Positions 55,076 through 63,161 of a stretch of DNA of 64,000 bases are shown here, in pieces. The notes below the pieces were generated by a model, which saw nothing but the letters and a program-made list of their open reading frames with translations, was not told where the DNA came from and did no database searches. Origin of the DNA: Nocardioides sp. Root682 (GTDB taxonomy: Bacteria; Actinomycetota; Actinomycetes; Propionibacteriales; Nocardioidaceae); the NCBI RefSeq assembly GCF_001427795.1, contig NZ_LMHJ01000001.1:1699664-1763663 (forward strand), read 5' to 3'. A program made the position numbers and the translations under genes. Each line of letters opens with the position of its first letter. The stretch's first letter is position 1.

Positions 55076-56081
55076 GACGGCCCTTCTCTCGCAGTTGGCT
55101 GGCGACGCGGTGGGCGGTCGCTCCGGCCCGGCTGTTGACAGCGGTCCGCGCCACCCGGCGCAGGCGCGGCGAGCGGACCAGGCGGCGGGCGATCGTCGCG
55201 GCCCGGCCCCCGACGCGGCTCAGCACGAGCTCGAGCTCGTGCTCCACCGCGGGGTTCAACGCCACCTCCGCCGGATGACGCAACGGGAACGACAGCTCCT
55301 CCGGAGCGTGGTCACGCTTGCCCTCGGCGACGCCGTGCGTGGCGTCCTCGCCCCATCCGATGTTCTCGACGAGGTTCGACGAAGGCGAGATCGCCAGCTT
55401 GTCGAGCGTCATCATCGTCAGCCACCAGTGCTTGTCCCATCCGTGGGTCACCGTGTCGAGCGACGTGGCCGCCTCGGCGAAGTGCTGCTGGCCCGAACGG
55501 GTGACCAGGAGGCCCGGCCGCGGTTCGGCGGCCATCGTGCGCACCGGGGCGTCCCCGTCGCGGTGGTCGCGAGGGAACACCTCCCGGTGGCGCTGCCAGC
55601 GGTCGGCCCACGTCGCCCAGCCCCAGACACTCGCCCAGGCGGTGAACGCATAGCTGTCGCCCCGGAACAGGCGGTCCGGGACGCCGAGACCGCTGCCCGA
55701 GACCTGCCACACCCTCGGCTCGTCGCGGTAGCGCTCCAGCAGCTCGTCGGCGTAGCGGAAGAACGACGGGGTCGCCTCGCAGTCGTCCTCGAGCACGATC
55801 GCGCGGTCGGTCCGTGAGAACACCCAGTCCAGGCCGAGCTCGACATTGGCCTCGAGACCGAGGTTGCGGTCGGCGTACCGGCGGTGGACCTCGCACGGCC
55901 AGTCGACCTGTTCCAGGACCGCGCGGGTGGCGGCGCACTTCTCGACGTCGTCGGGCCTGGCGTCCCTCGGGCCGTCGACCACGAGGTAGAGCTCCGTGGG
56001 TCGCGCGGCCCGGACCGCGGCCAGCGTGCGCTCGGTCAGGTGCGGCCGGTTGAAGGCGATCAGTGCCACGGGGGCGGTCAT
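55068..56081 (-). CDS. GT2-like glycosyltransferase, paralogue 2
   Basis: 337 aa with the same order of motifs as paralogue 1: PVALIAFNRPHLTERTL, YLVVDGPR, RNLGLEANVELGLDWVF, RAIVLEDDCEATPSFF and TAWASVWGWATWADRW. Differences cluster after residue 180, which may change donor or acceptor choice. ATG 56081 has GAGGA 9 nt upstream. First gene of the run paralogue 2 - paralogue 1 - GT61, overlapping the next by 8 nt. Confidence 0.86.
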   Translation of the reverse strand: MTAPVALIAFNRPHLTERTLAAVRAARPTELYLVVDGPRDARPDDVEKCAATRAVLEQVDWPCEVHRRYADRNLGLEANVELGLDWVFSRTDRAIVLEDDCEATPSFFRYADELLERYRDEPRVWQVSGSGLGVPDRLFRGDSYAFTAWASVWGWATWADRWQRHREVFPRDHRDGDAPVRTMAAEPRPGLLVTRSGQQHFAEAATSLDTVTHGWDKHWWLTMMTLDKLAISPSSNLVENIGWGEDATHGVAEGKRDHAPEELSFPLRHPAEVALNPAVEHELELVLSRVGGRAATIARRLVRSPRLRRVARTAVNSRAGATAHRVASQLREKGRRA

Positions 56082-56174
56082 CAAGCAAGTCCTCGGGGTG
56101 GGCGTGATCGGGCATCGAGCCGTCGGTGGACGACATTCCACCAGATCTCGCATCCGTCCGCGCAGGAGTCCGGT

Positions 56175-56180
56175 TACAGT
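56175..56180 (+). promoter_or_regulatory. -10 element for the sugar O-methyltransferase gene
   Basis: TACAGT with an 8-nt spacer to GTG 56189; leaderless. Confidence 0.4.
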
Positions 56181-56188
56181 TGCCCACC

Positions 56189-57262
56189 GTGCCCCAGATT
56201 TCTGCTGACGCGCTCGTTGCCAAGGCCAAGCGCGCTAACCCCGAACTGGTCCGCGGCTGGCTTCGTCGCCATGCCAAGTCCAGCGCCGCCCGAGCCGGTT
56301 TCATGGTCAGCCGTATCGATGAGGAGGGGCGGCGCTACGTCGCGGTCACCCACAACGACGCGGTCAGCCTCCCGGCCGGCAGCGAGGCGGCCCTGCGCGG
56401 GGACAACCCGCGCCTGACCGCGCTGCAGGCGACCTACGACGGCCTCGACGTCGCAGCGGCGGTGCACACGCAGTGGCGCAAGTCGTTCCTCAACAAGAAC
56501 CTCTCCCTGGCCTGGTTCCGCGGCGACAACGCCTACGTCTGGCAGTTCCGCCAGCTCGGCAACGCTGCTCGCCTGCGGATGTACCTCGCGATGCTCGACG
56601 TCCTCGAGCGCGACTCGCTCGGCCTGTTCGACAAGGTCACCGAGGACGGACTCTTCGGCGCCTTCACCTTCGAGTTCGGCGACCGCCCCGCGGTGAGCCG
56701 CGACCTGCTCGACAGCATCAACGAGATCAACTACCTCAACGACCAGACCGGTCTCGCCTCGATCAAGGGGCTGCGCGTCCTGGACATCGGCGCGGGTTAC
56801 GGGCGCCTCGCCCATCGCATGTCGACGGCCCTCCCGAACCTCGAGGCCTACGACTGCATCGACGGCGTCGCCACGTCGACCTTCCTCTGCGAGTACTACA
56901 CCGGCTTCCGCGAGCTGCCGTCCTCGGTCCGGGTGGTCCCGCTGGACCAGCACGAGACGCTCGGCGAGCGCTACGACGTGGCCGTCAACATCCACAGCTT
57001 CTCGGAGTGCTCGCTCGACGCGATCCGCTGGTGGCTCGACCGCATCGCCGAGCGCGACATCGAGTGGCTCCTGATCGTGCCGAACACCCCCGACGAGCTC
57101 CGCAGCACCGAGCTCGACGGCAGCATGAAGCCGTTCCGCCAGGACGTCCTCGACCGCGGCTACGAGCTGGTCGACGACCGGCCGATCCACCAGTCCGACG
57201 AGCTCCGCGAGCTGATCGACCTGCACGACCGGTTCTACCTGTTCCGCAAGAAGCAGGCCTGA
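56189..57262 (+). CDS. Putative sugar O-methyltransferase
   Basis: 357 aa. The first 190 residues are a helical region with LNKNLSLAWFRGDNAYVWQFRQLG and INEINYLNDQTG. The Rossmann part starts at LRVLDIGAGYGRLAHRM (motif I) and contains YDVAVNIHSFSECSLDAIRWWLDRI and FYLFRKKQ at the end. This matches proteins annotated as putative sugar O-methyltransferases in polysaccharide loci. GTG 56189 is leaderless; the extra 5' codons to 56126 are unlikely. Confidence 0.82.
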   Translation: MPQISADALVAKAKRANPELVRGWLRRHAKSSAARAGFMVSRIDEEGRRYVAVTHNDAVSLPAGSEAALRGDNPRLTALQATYDGLDVAAAVHTQWRKSFLNKNLSLAWFRGDNAYVWQFRQLGNAARLRMYLAMLDVLERDSLGLFDKVTEDGLFGAFTFEFGDRPAVSRDLLDSINEINYLNDQTGLASIKGLRVLDIGAGYGRLAHRMSTALPNLEAYDCIDGVATSTFLCEYYTGFRELPSSVRVVPLDQHETLGERYDVAVNIHSFSECSLDAIRWWLDRIAERDIEWLLIVPNTPDELRSTELDGSMKPFRQDVLDRGYELVDDRPIHQSDELRELIDLHDRFYLFRKKQA

Positions 57263-57284
57263 CGCCTCTGGTGGGTGACGCCGA

Positions 57285-58049
57285 TCAGCGCTTCATGCTG
57301 GTCGGCGTCGCCATCCACGGGTGCACCCGGGCGAGGTCCTTGCGGATCGTCGCGCCGAAGATGTTCCCCTGGCGCGACGCGACCCGGTTGAGCATCCGCT
57401 GCCCCCGGGCGAACACCCGGCGCGCCTTCTGGTCGGACAGCCCCAGCCGCTCCTGGAGCACACGGGACGCCGCCCGCTCCGCGCCGAGGTTCCACTCCGT
57501 GTGGACCTCGATCGGTACGTCGTACGCCGGATCGTAGGCGGCGACGGCCTTGGCCAGCTCGCGCCGCGTCCATCGGTAGACGAAGTTGGGCACCCCGGTG
57601 CCGTCGACGCCGCCGGAGACGTAGTCCCCCGCGACGACGGCCTGCAGCTCGTGCCAGGACACGACGCCGGCGCGGGTGGCCAGCCGCATCGCCGCGGAGT
57701 CCTGGTTCTCGACGAACAGCACGGTCTTGCGCGCGATCCGGTACATCTCGTGCAGGGCCTCGTGCGGACGCGAGCAGTGGTGCAGGCCGGAGTGGCCCAC
57801 GACGTGGTCGAAGCTGCCCGAGGGGTAGGGCATGTCGTGGGCGTCGACCGCCGCGCCCTCGATCGCGCTGCTCGGGCTGTCGGGAGCGATGTTGACGAAC
57901 GTGCAGCTGGTCAGGCCGACCTCGGCGCAGACCTCCTCGTCGAAGGTGCCGGCGAACTGCACCAGCACCGAGTCGTCGACATGGATGACGCCACTGCGGA
58001 GATGCTCCCGCAGAAGCCTCGCGAAGGTGCTGGCTCCGGGTTCGGTCAC
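57285..58049 (-). CDS. Class I SAM-dependent methyltransferase
   Basis: 254 aa. The SAM-binding region is less canonical: CTFVNIAPDSPSSAIEGAAVDAHDMPYPSGSFDHVVGHSGLHHCSRPHEALHEMYRI corresponds to motifs I-IV with AVDAHDMPY in place of the usual DIS-type acid loop, split here by no gap. The C-terminal half is basic. GTG 58049. It converges with the sugar methyltransferase and follows the FkbM gene by 23 nt, probably in one transcript. Target unknown. Confidence 0.78.
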   Translation of the reverse strand: MTEPGASTFARLLREHLRSGVIHVDDSVLVQFAGTFDEEVCAEVGLTSCTFVNIAPDSPSSAIEGAAVDAHDMPYPSGSFDHVVGHSGLHHCSRPHEALHEMYRIARKTVLFVENQDSAAMRLATRAGVVSWHELQAVVAGDYVSGGVDGTGVPNFVYRWTRRELAKAVAAYDPAYDVPIEVHTEWNLGAERAASRVLQERLGLSDQKARRVFARGQRMLNRVASRQGNIFGATIRKDLARVHPWMATPTSMKR

Positions 58050-58072
58050 GAGGAGGATGCTAGGCCGTCGCC

Positions 58073-58963
58073 TCAGAAGGTGGCGGAGACCGGCACGAGC
58101 TGGTCGAGGGCCGCGCGTCCAGCGGTGTCGTCGCCGTGCACGACGGCCACGTCCCAGTACGTCCGCGAGCGCGGGCGATCAACCGGTGCGCCCAGGCGCT
58201 CGGCCGGGACGATGACGTCCGTCGTCGTCGTACGAGCCAAGGGAACTCCCAGGTGGTCCCACACGGCGATGTCGGTGTAGCCGAGCTCGGCGAGCTGTCC
58301 CCAGATGGCGTAGGGGTCATTGCCGGCGAGGCGGGTGAGGTACGGGTCGTACTCGAAGAAGAGGACGGGCCGGGACTCTGCCCAGGTGCTGGCGATGGCC
58401 GGCACCAGGATGACCTCGTACCCGTCGGTGTCCGACTTCACCAGCCGCAGACTCTTGAAGTCGGGGAACTCCTCACGGAGCGATCCGGGCGAGACGGTCT
58501 TCATCGCGTCGGCGGCGTCACCGTCGGTGAAGCGCGTCGTGCCGCCAGTACGGACAGCCGTCTTCGCGCGCCCGTCGTCGACCGTCAGGAGCGCCTCGAC
58601 GACGGAGATCCGGGCATCGCTGTCGACGTTGCGGTGGAGGAACTCGAGGTAGGCGGTGTCGGCCTCGATGCAGAGCACCTTTCCGTCGACCGCGTTCAGG
58701 ATCTGCACCGCCGAGTCGCCCACGTTGGCACCGACGTCCAGCACCGTCAGCGGGTCGGACTGGGCGAGGAGGCGGGCCAGCTCGACGAGGTTCTGGCCGT
58801 ACTGCGGTCCCCACGCGGCGTAGTCCGGCAACCGGTGCGACCACGGCAGCACCAGCTCGACGCCCTGCACGTGTCGGACGACAGGCCGGAACGGGAAACG
58901 GTCCCGCACCAACCAGCCGACACGTCGCTTCACGGTGGAGGCCACCGATCCCAGTCCTGTCAC
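58073..58963 (-). CDS. FkbM family methyltransferase
   Basis: 296 aa. TVLDVGANVGDSAVQIL is motif I, KVLCIEADTAYLEFLHRN motif II, and LRLVKSDTDGYEVILVPA the FkbM signature (K-x-D-x-D-G-x-E). FkbM enzymes O-methylate sugars or polyketides. GTG 58963 is chosen because TAACAT lies exactly 7 nt upstream; the longer frame to 59014 would cross this promoter. Downstream is the methyltransferase at 57285. Confidence 0.87.
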   Translation of the reverse strand: MTGLGSVASTVKRRVGWLVRDRFPFRPVVRHVQGVELVLPWSHRLPDYAAWGPQYGQNLVELARLLAQSDPLTVLDVGANVGDSAVQILNAVDGKVLCIEADTAYLEFLHRNVDSDARISVVEALLTVDDGRAKTAVRTGGTTRFTDGDAADAMKTVSPGSLREEFPDFKSLRLVKSDTDGYEVILVPAIASTWAESRPVLFFEYDPYLTRLAGNDPYAIWGQLAELGYTDIAVWDHLGVPLARTTTTDVIVPAERLGAPVDRPRSRTYWDVAVVHGDDTAGRAALDQLVPVSATF

Positions 58964-58970
58964 CTGCGGG

Positions 58971-58976
58971 ATGTTA
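58971..58976 (-). promoter_or_regulatory. -10 element for the FkbM gene (leaderless)
   Basis: TAACAT on the minus strand, 7-nt spacer to GTG 58963. Confidence 0.45.
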
Positions 58977-59027
58977 GGGCATCGGAGCCATTCCTGCGCC
59001 GCCGGGCGGTGCAAGCCCTGGGGCCTC

Positions 59028-59033
59028 TAGGAT
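59028..59033 (+). promoter_or_regulatory. -10 element for the zinc-ribbon methyltransferase (leaderless)
   Basis: TAGGAT with a 7-nt spacer to ATG 59041; it overlaps the alternative ATG at 59032, which argues against that start. Confidence 0.5.
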
Positions 59034-59040
59034 GACCCGC

Positions 59041-60117
59041 ATGTCGGGTCAGGCAGCAAACACGACCACCACGGCCGCTCTCGATGCCGCTCGGTCCTAC
59101 TACACACACGAGATCGAGCTCGGCGTCGATCGCTACCTCGGCGAGACGTCGACGGTCTGCCCGTGGTGCGGATCGGACCGTCTCCGGCACCGCACGACGT
59201 GCCGGGACCTGCGCCAGTTCAAGCCGGGCCGTTTCAACCTCGACGAGTGCCGCGACTGCAAGCACGTGTTCCAGAACCCCGCCCTGTCCGACGAGGGCCT
59301 GGGCTTCTACTACCGCGACACCTACGACGGCCTCAACGCCGAGCGCGCGGAGGCCAACCTCGGGTCCATGAGCGAGATCTACCGGGGTCGGGCGAGCACC
59401 GTGGCCGACCACCGTCCGGACCGCCCGCGCAGGTGGCTCGACGTCGGCACCGCCTCGGCCCACTTCCCGGCGGCGGCCGCCGAGCTGTTCCCCACCACCG
59501 TCTTCGACGGGCTCGACATGTCCGACGGAGTCCTGTCCGGCCACCGTGCCGGACGGATCCAGACCGCCCACCAGGGCCAGCTGCCGGAGCTCAGCGCCAG
59601 CCTGGCCGGTCAGTACGACCAGGTCAGCATGTTCCACTACCTCGAGCACACCCGGGACCCGCTGGCCGACCTCGACGCCGTGACCCAGGTCCTCACCGAC
59701 GACGGCTGGCTCCTCATCGAGCAGCCGGACCCCCAGGCTCGCTCCGCGCGGCTGTTCGGCTCGTGGTGGGCAGGCTGGAACCAGCCCGAACACCTCCACA
59801 TGATCACGCTCGACAACCTGACCTCGGCGCTCGAGGAGCGCGGCTTCGAGATCGTCGAGGTCGTCCACCGCGAGGCGCACATCCCGCTGGAGGCCTTCAT
59901 CGTCCTGGCGACGCTGCTGAACCGCGTCGCCCCGGGCGAAGAGGTCCCGTGGCGCGACGGACGACCGCCCCGGTTCGCCGGTCTGCGCCGTCTCGTCGGC
60001 AAGGCGCTCTTCGCGCCCTTCGTGCCGGTGGCGCGCTTCGTCGACCGCGTGGTGCTGCCCCGCATGCTGCGCAGCTACCACGCCTACCGGATCCTGGCGC
60101 ACAAGAAGGTCGCCTGA
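59041..60117 (+). CDS. SAM-dependent methyltransferase with N-terminal zinc ribbon
   Basis: 358 aa. Residues about 37-78 form a zinc ribbon (CPWCGSDRL, later ECRDCKHVFQNP), as in sugar C-methyltransferase-like enzymes. The SAM domain has RRWLDVGTASAHFPAAAAELF (a non-standard motif I), FDGLDMSDGVLSG, QYDQVSMFHYLEHTRDPLADL and DDGWLLIEQPDPQ. The C-terminal 100 residues include SWWAGWNQPEHLHMITLDNL, common in this family. Its product is likely a methylated sugar of the glycan. ATG 59041 is leaderless. Confidence 0.85.
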   Translation: MSGQAANTTTTAALDAARSYYTHEIELGVDRYLGETSTVCPWCGSDRLRHRTTCRDLRQFKPGRFNLDECRDCKHVFQNPALSDEGLGFYYRDTYDGLNAERAEANLGSMSEIYRGRASTVADHRPDRPRRWLDVGTASAHFPAAAAELFPTTVFDGLDMSDGVLSGHRAGRIQTAHQGQLPELSASLAGQYDQVSMFHYLEHTRDPLADLDAVTQVLTDDGWLLIEQPDPQARSARLFGSWWAGWNQPEHLHMITLDNLTSALEERGFEIVEVVHREAHIPLEAFIVLATLLNRVAPGEEVPWRDGRPPRFAGLRRLVGKALFAPFVPVARFVDRVVLPRMLRSYHAYRILAHKKVA

Positions 60118-60162
60118 GCGACGCCGGGCTGGCTCAGCCGCGCACGAGACGACGAACGGTCG

Positions 60163-61224
60163 TCACAGGGACCAGGTCGCGAGCTCCATCCCCGTCAGCG
60201 CCCGCAGCCGGTCGACCTCTGGCTGGAGCGACTCTCGCAGGGCAGCCTCCGTCGCCTCGGAGAGCACCGGCCGCTCGATGAGCGCGCCCGTACGACGCCA
60301 CGCAGCCTGACTCACGAACAGACGCGGACCGGCGGGAAGGCGCCGGACCGCACGGACCAGCGGGCCACGACGAAGGGCCATCAGCCAGCCCGGCAGTGCC
60401 CTCTTCTCCTCCAGCGTGTTGAACCGCCCGTACTCCTCCGCGGGCAGCGACAGGGGTGCCAGGTCGAGGAAGGTGAACACCCGGTCCATGGCGGCCGAGA
60501 GGTCGGTCGCGAGGTCGGCGAGGTCGAGCACCAGGACCTGGGACTTCGCAAAGCGCTCGAGGTACAGCGACAGCTGGGTCGCGTAGCGGCTGGACGCGAC
60601 GAGGCCGTTGGTGGGTTCATCGGGATCGGCGAGCTCCTCCTCGATCGAGCGCGAGGCCGCGTTCCACTGCACCAGCTCGACGTACTCCGCGATGATCCGG
60701 TCGACGGGGTCACGCACCAGATAGATGATCCGGGCGTCGGGGACGAGGTCGGCCATCCGCCCGACCACACCGGGGTAGCAGGGTGCCTTGCTGTAGAACG
60801 GCGTCGACTCCAGACGGAACCGGGTGCCGGTCGCGAAGTGGGCCTGGTACTCCCCGATCCACTCGCTGCACCGGGGGTCCTGGAAGAAGCGCATCTCCTT
60901 CTCGGCCGATGCGCTGATCTCCGGGTGCACAGCGAGGTAGTTGTGCATGCTGGTGGTCCCGGCCTTGGTCGCGCCGACGACCACGAGGTTCGGAAGGCGG
61001 GACGGGTCGGGGACGACCGGCGTCCGGTCTCCGCGGACGACCCGGTTCCTCGGGGCGATCCGGACCGAACAGTTCGGACAGGCATCCAGGGATCCCTCGC
61101 CCTCACCCGTCGTCCATCCGGAGCGTCGAAGGCCTTCGAGGGTGTCGATGGTGAGCACCGGTGGCGTGCACAGGTCGCACTGCAGCGTCACCCGGTCGTG
61201 CGCCAGCCGCGCAAGGATCGTCAT
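60163..61224 (-). CDS. Sulfotransferase with N-terminal zinc-ribbon-like segment
   Basis: 353 aa. About 78-340 is a PAPS-dependent sulfotransferase: 5'-phosphosulfate loop VVVGATKAGTTSMHNYLAVHP, EKEMRFFQDPR, FRLESTPFYSK and the 3'-phosphate motif IYLVRDPVDRIIAEYVE. In front is a short zinc-ribbon-like region, Cys16-x2-Cys19 and Cys49-x2-Cys52, an unusual addition. PAPS can come from the CysC fusion at 34.3 kb and CysDN. Likely target is a hydroxyl of the surface glycan. ATG 61224 (GTG 61230 alternative). Confidence 0.85.
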   Translation of the reverse strand: MTILARLAHDRVTLQCDLCTPPVLTIDTLEGLRRSGWTTGEGEGSLDACPNCSVRIAPRNRVVRGDRTPVVPDPSRLPNLVVVGATKAGTTSMHNYLAVHPEISASAEKEMRFFQDPRCSEWIGEYQAHFATGTRFRLESTPFYSKAPCYPGVVGRMADLVPDARIIYLVRDPVDRIIAEYVELVQWNAASRSIEEELADPDEPTNGLVASSRYATQLSLYLERFAKSQVLVLDLADLATDLSAAMDRVFTFLDLAPLSLPAEEYGRFNTLEEKRALPGWLMALRRGPLVRAVRRLPAGPRLFVSQAAWRRTGALIERPVLSEATEAALRESLQPEVDRLRALTGMELATWSL

Positions 61225-61351
61225 GAGCACTCGGCGATCGACAGGGGATCCACGGGTTCACTGGTCAGCTGACAGGCGTCCGGCACGCGAGCAGGATAGT
61301 GCTGCCTGTCACTGTGCAACCCTCCGGCGGGTACTCGCGTCCCGCCCTGTG

Positions 61352-61357
61352 TAGTCT
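61352..61357 (+). promoter_or_regulatory. -10 element for the acyltransferase gene (leaderless)
   Basis: TAGTCT with a 7-nt spacer to GTG 61365. Confidence 0.45.
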
Positions 61358-61364
61358 CACGCGA

Positions 61365-62039
61365 GTGCGCCAGGCCCTCACGACGCTCGTCTTCCTCATG
61401 CCGCCCAGCGGCCTGAAGAACCGACTGCTCAACCTCCTCGGTCACCAGGTCCATCCGTTGGCACGGATCGGCATCAACGTCGTGCGAAGGGTGGGGCGCT
61501 TCGAGGTCGCCGAGGGCGCGCTCATCGCCCACTTCAACCTGTTCCGCGACCTTGCCCTCGTGCAGATGGGGCGCGGCGCCCGGATCATGATGTTCAACCA
61601 GATCCACGGCGACTCCGGCTACGAGCCGGGGGCCATCGACCACGGCACCCTGCGCACCCTGCGCATGGGCGCCCACTCCCACATCATCAGCCAGCACTAC
61701 CTCGACTGCGGAGGCGGACTGCTGCTGGAGGACGACTGCTGGGTGACCGGGATCCGTACGACGGTCCTGACCCACGCCTTCGACCCCCACGAAGGCGGAA
61801 TCGTGCTGGAGCCCGTGGTTCTCCGCAAGGGCGCAGTGGTCGCGACCTGTTGCACCATGCTGCCCGGTTCGGTGATCGGGGAGGGATCCCTGGTCGCGGC
61901 CGGGTCGACGACCTGGACCCGCCAGGAGGTCGCAGCCGAGTCCCTGGCAGGCGGCGTTCCTGCGCGTCGGCTCTCGGCGATGAAGATCTCGTCCTGGGTC
62001 TACCAACGAGCCCGCTACCAGGGCCCGGAAGCACTCTGA
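61365..62039 (+). CDS. Left-handed beta-helix acyltransferase
   Basis: A 224-aa hexapeptide-repeat enzyme of the maltose/galactoside acetyltransferase type. Repeats run through VAEGALIAHFNLFRD, VQMGRGARIMMFNQIHG and LLLEDDCWVTGIRTTVLTHAF, ending with VLRKGAVVATCCTMLPGSVIGEGSLVAAGSTTW and GGVPARRL, the usual acyl-CoA-binding coil, with the catalytic His probably in THAFDPH. Probably O-acetylates a sugar. The ACP gene downstream raises the possibility that it uses an acyl-ACP. Confidence 0.82.
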   Translation: MRQALTTLVFLMPPSGLKNRLLNLLGHQVHPLARIGINVVRRVGRFEVAEGALIAHFNLFRDLALVQMGRGARIMMFNQIHGDSGYEPGAIDHGTLRTLRMGAHSHIISQHYLDCGGGLLLEDDCWVTGIRTTVLTHAFDPHEGGIVLEPVVLRKGAVVATCCTMLPGSVIGEGSLVAAGSTTWTRQEVAAESLAGGVPARRLSAMKISSWVYQRARYQGPEAL

Positions 62040-62085
62040 ATCCCGGCGGCGGATCCCTTCTCGTGTGACCGCACAGGTCTCCTGA

Positions 62086-62091
62086 TACGGT
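62086..62091 (+). promoter_or_regulatory. Extended -10 element for the ACP operon
   Basis: TGATACGGT (hexamer TACGGT), giving a short leader of about 22 nt with a GGAGG ribosome site before ATG 62121. Confidence 0.4.
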
Positions 62092-62120
62092 CCGCCCAAT
62101 CTGCGATGGAGGTCTGGAAC

Positions 62121-62387
62121 ATGAACGACGTACAGGGCACGATCCTGGAGATCGTCGGGTCGCTGCTTGAGCGCGCCAACAAGGGCGACGTCGAGGTCAC
62201 CCTCGACGCCCCGATCCACGGCGACGGGCTCGGCCTCGACTCGCTCGAGACGGCCGAGCTCTCGGCGCTTCTCGAGGACGAGTTCGGCACCGACCCGTTC
62301 GGCGCCGGCCTGATGCCGGAGAACATCTCCGAGATCGTCGCGTTCTACGCGACCGTCGAGGGTGCCGGGGAGTCTGCGCTCGCATGA
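62121..62387 (+). CDS. Acyl carrier protein
   Basis: An 88-aa phosphopantetheine-carrying protein. GLGLDSLETAELSALLEDEFG contains the DSL motif whose Ser receives the prosthetic arm, and the four-helix spacing is normal. GGAGG at 62108-62112 favours ATG 62121 over ATG 62106. It is separate from primary fatty-acid genes and overlaps an FabG-like reductase, so it probably serves a dedicated acyl pathway in this locus. Confidence 0.88.
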   Translation: MNDVQGTILEIVGSLLERANKGDVEVTLDAPIHGDGLGLDSLETAELSALLEDEFGTDPFGAGLMPENISEIVAFYATVEGAGESALA

Positions 62388-63124
62388 CCCAGCGGCCACG
62401 CACCATCCTCATCACCGGAGGCAGCAGGGGTCTGGGCGCGGGCATCGTGCAGTCGTTCCTCGACTCGGGCGACCGGGTCGCGACCTGCTCGCGCACCGCG
62501 ACCGACGCCGTCCGCGCCTGGGAGAAGGACCCGGACCTCGAAGGCCGCTTCCTCTTCCAGGAAGCAGACCTGGCCGACCGGGCCCAGGCATCGGCCTTCG
62601 TGCGGACCGTTCTTGACCAGTGGGGATCGGTGGACGTGCTGGTCAACAACGCGGGCATCGCCCGCGACGGCGTGATCGCCCTGTTCTCCGACGAGGACAG
62701 CGACGCGGTCATCGACCTGAACCTCAAGGCGACGATCCACCTCACCCGCCTGGTCGTGCGCAACATGCTCGTCCACGGCGGCGGCCGGATCATCAACATC
62801 TCCTCGATCGTGGGCCTCACCGGCTACCGCGGCCTGGGCGTCTACAGCGCGACCAAGGCCGCGCTCGACGGCTTCTCCCGCGCGCTGGCCCGTGAGCTCG
62901 GATCCCGCAAGATCACGGTCAACAGCGTGGCCCCCGGCTACCTGCGCACCGAGATGAGCCACGGCCTCGACGAGGAGCAGCTCAACCAGATCGTCCGGCG
63001 CACACCGGCCGGTCGGCTGGGTGAGCCCGACGACATCGCACGTGCCATCCAGTTCCTCGTCGACGAACGCAACGACTGGCTCACCGGACAGGTGATCGTC
63101 GTCGACGGTGGCCTGACCTGTTGA
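62384..63124 (+). CDS. FabG-like 3-oxoacyl-ACP reductase (SDR)
   Basis: A 246-aa classical SDR. ITGGSRGLGAGI binds NADPH, NNAGIARDG and SSIVGLTGYRG hold Asn and Ser, VYSATKAALDGFSRALA the Y-x3-K, and TVNSVAPGYLRTEMS plus WLTGQVIVVDGGL are the standard FabG end. ATG overlaps the ACP stop by 4 nt, which supports a reductase acting on an ACP-bound substrate. Substrate unknown. Confidence 0.88.
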   Translation: MTQRPRTILITGGSRGLGAGIVQSFLDSGDRVATCSRTATDAVRAWEKDPDLEGRFLFQEADLADRAQASAFVRTVLDQWGSVDVLVNNAGIARDGVIALFSDEDSDAVIDLNLKATIHLTRLVVRNMLVHGGGRIINISSIVGLTGYRGLGVYSATKAALDGFSRALARELGSRKITVNSVAPGYLRTEMSHGLDEEQLNQIVRRTPAGRLGEPDDIARAIQFLVDERNDWLTGQVIVVDGGLTC

Positions 63125-63161
63125 CCTGCCGCTCGACGGCCAGCACCCCCCAGAGGACGTC

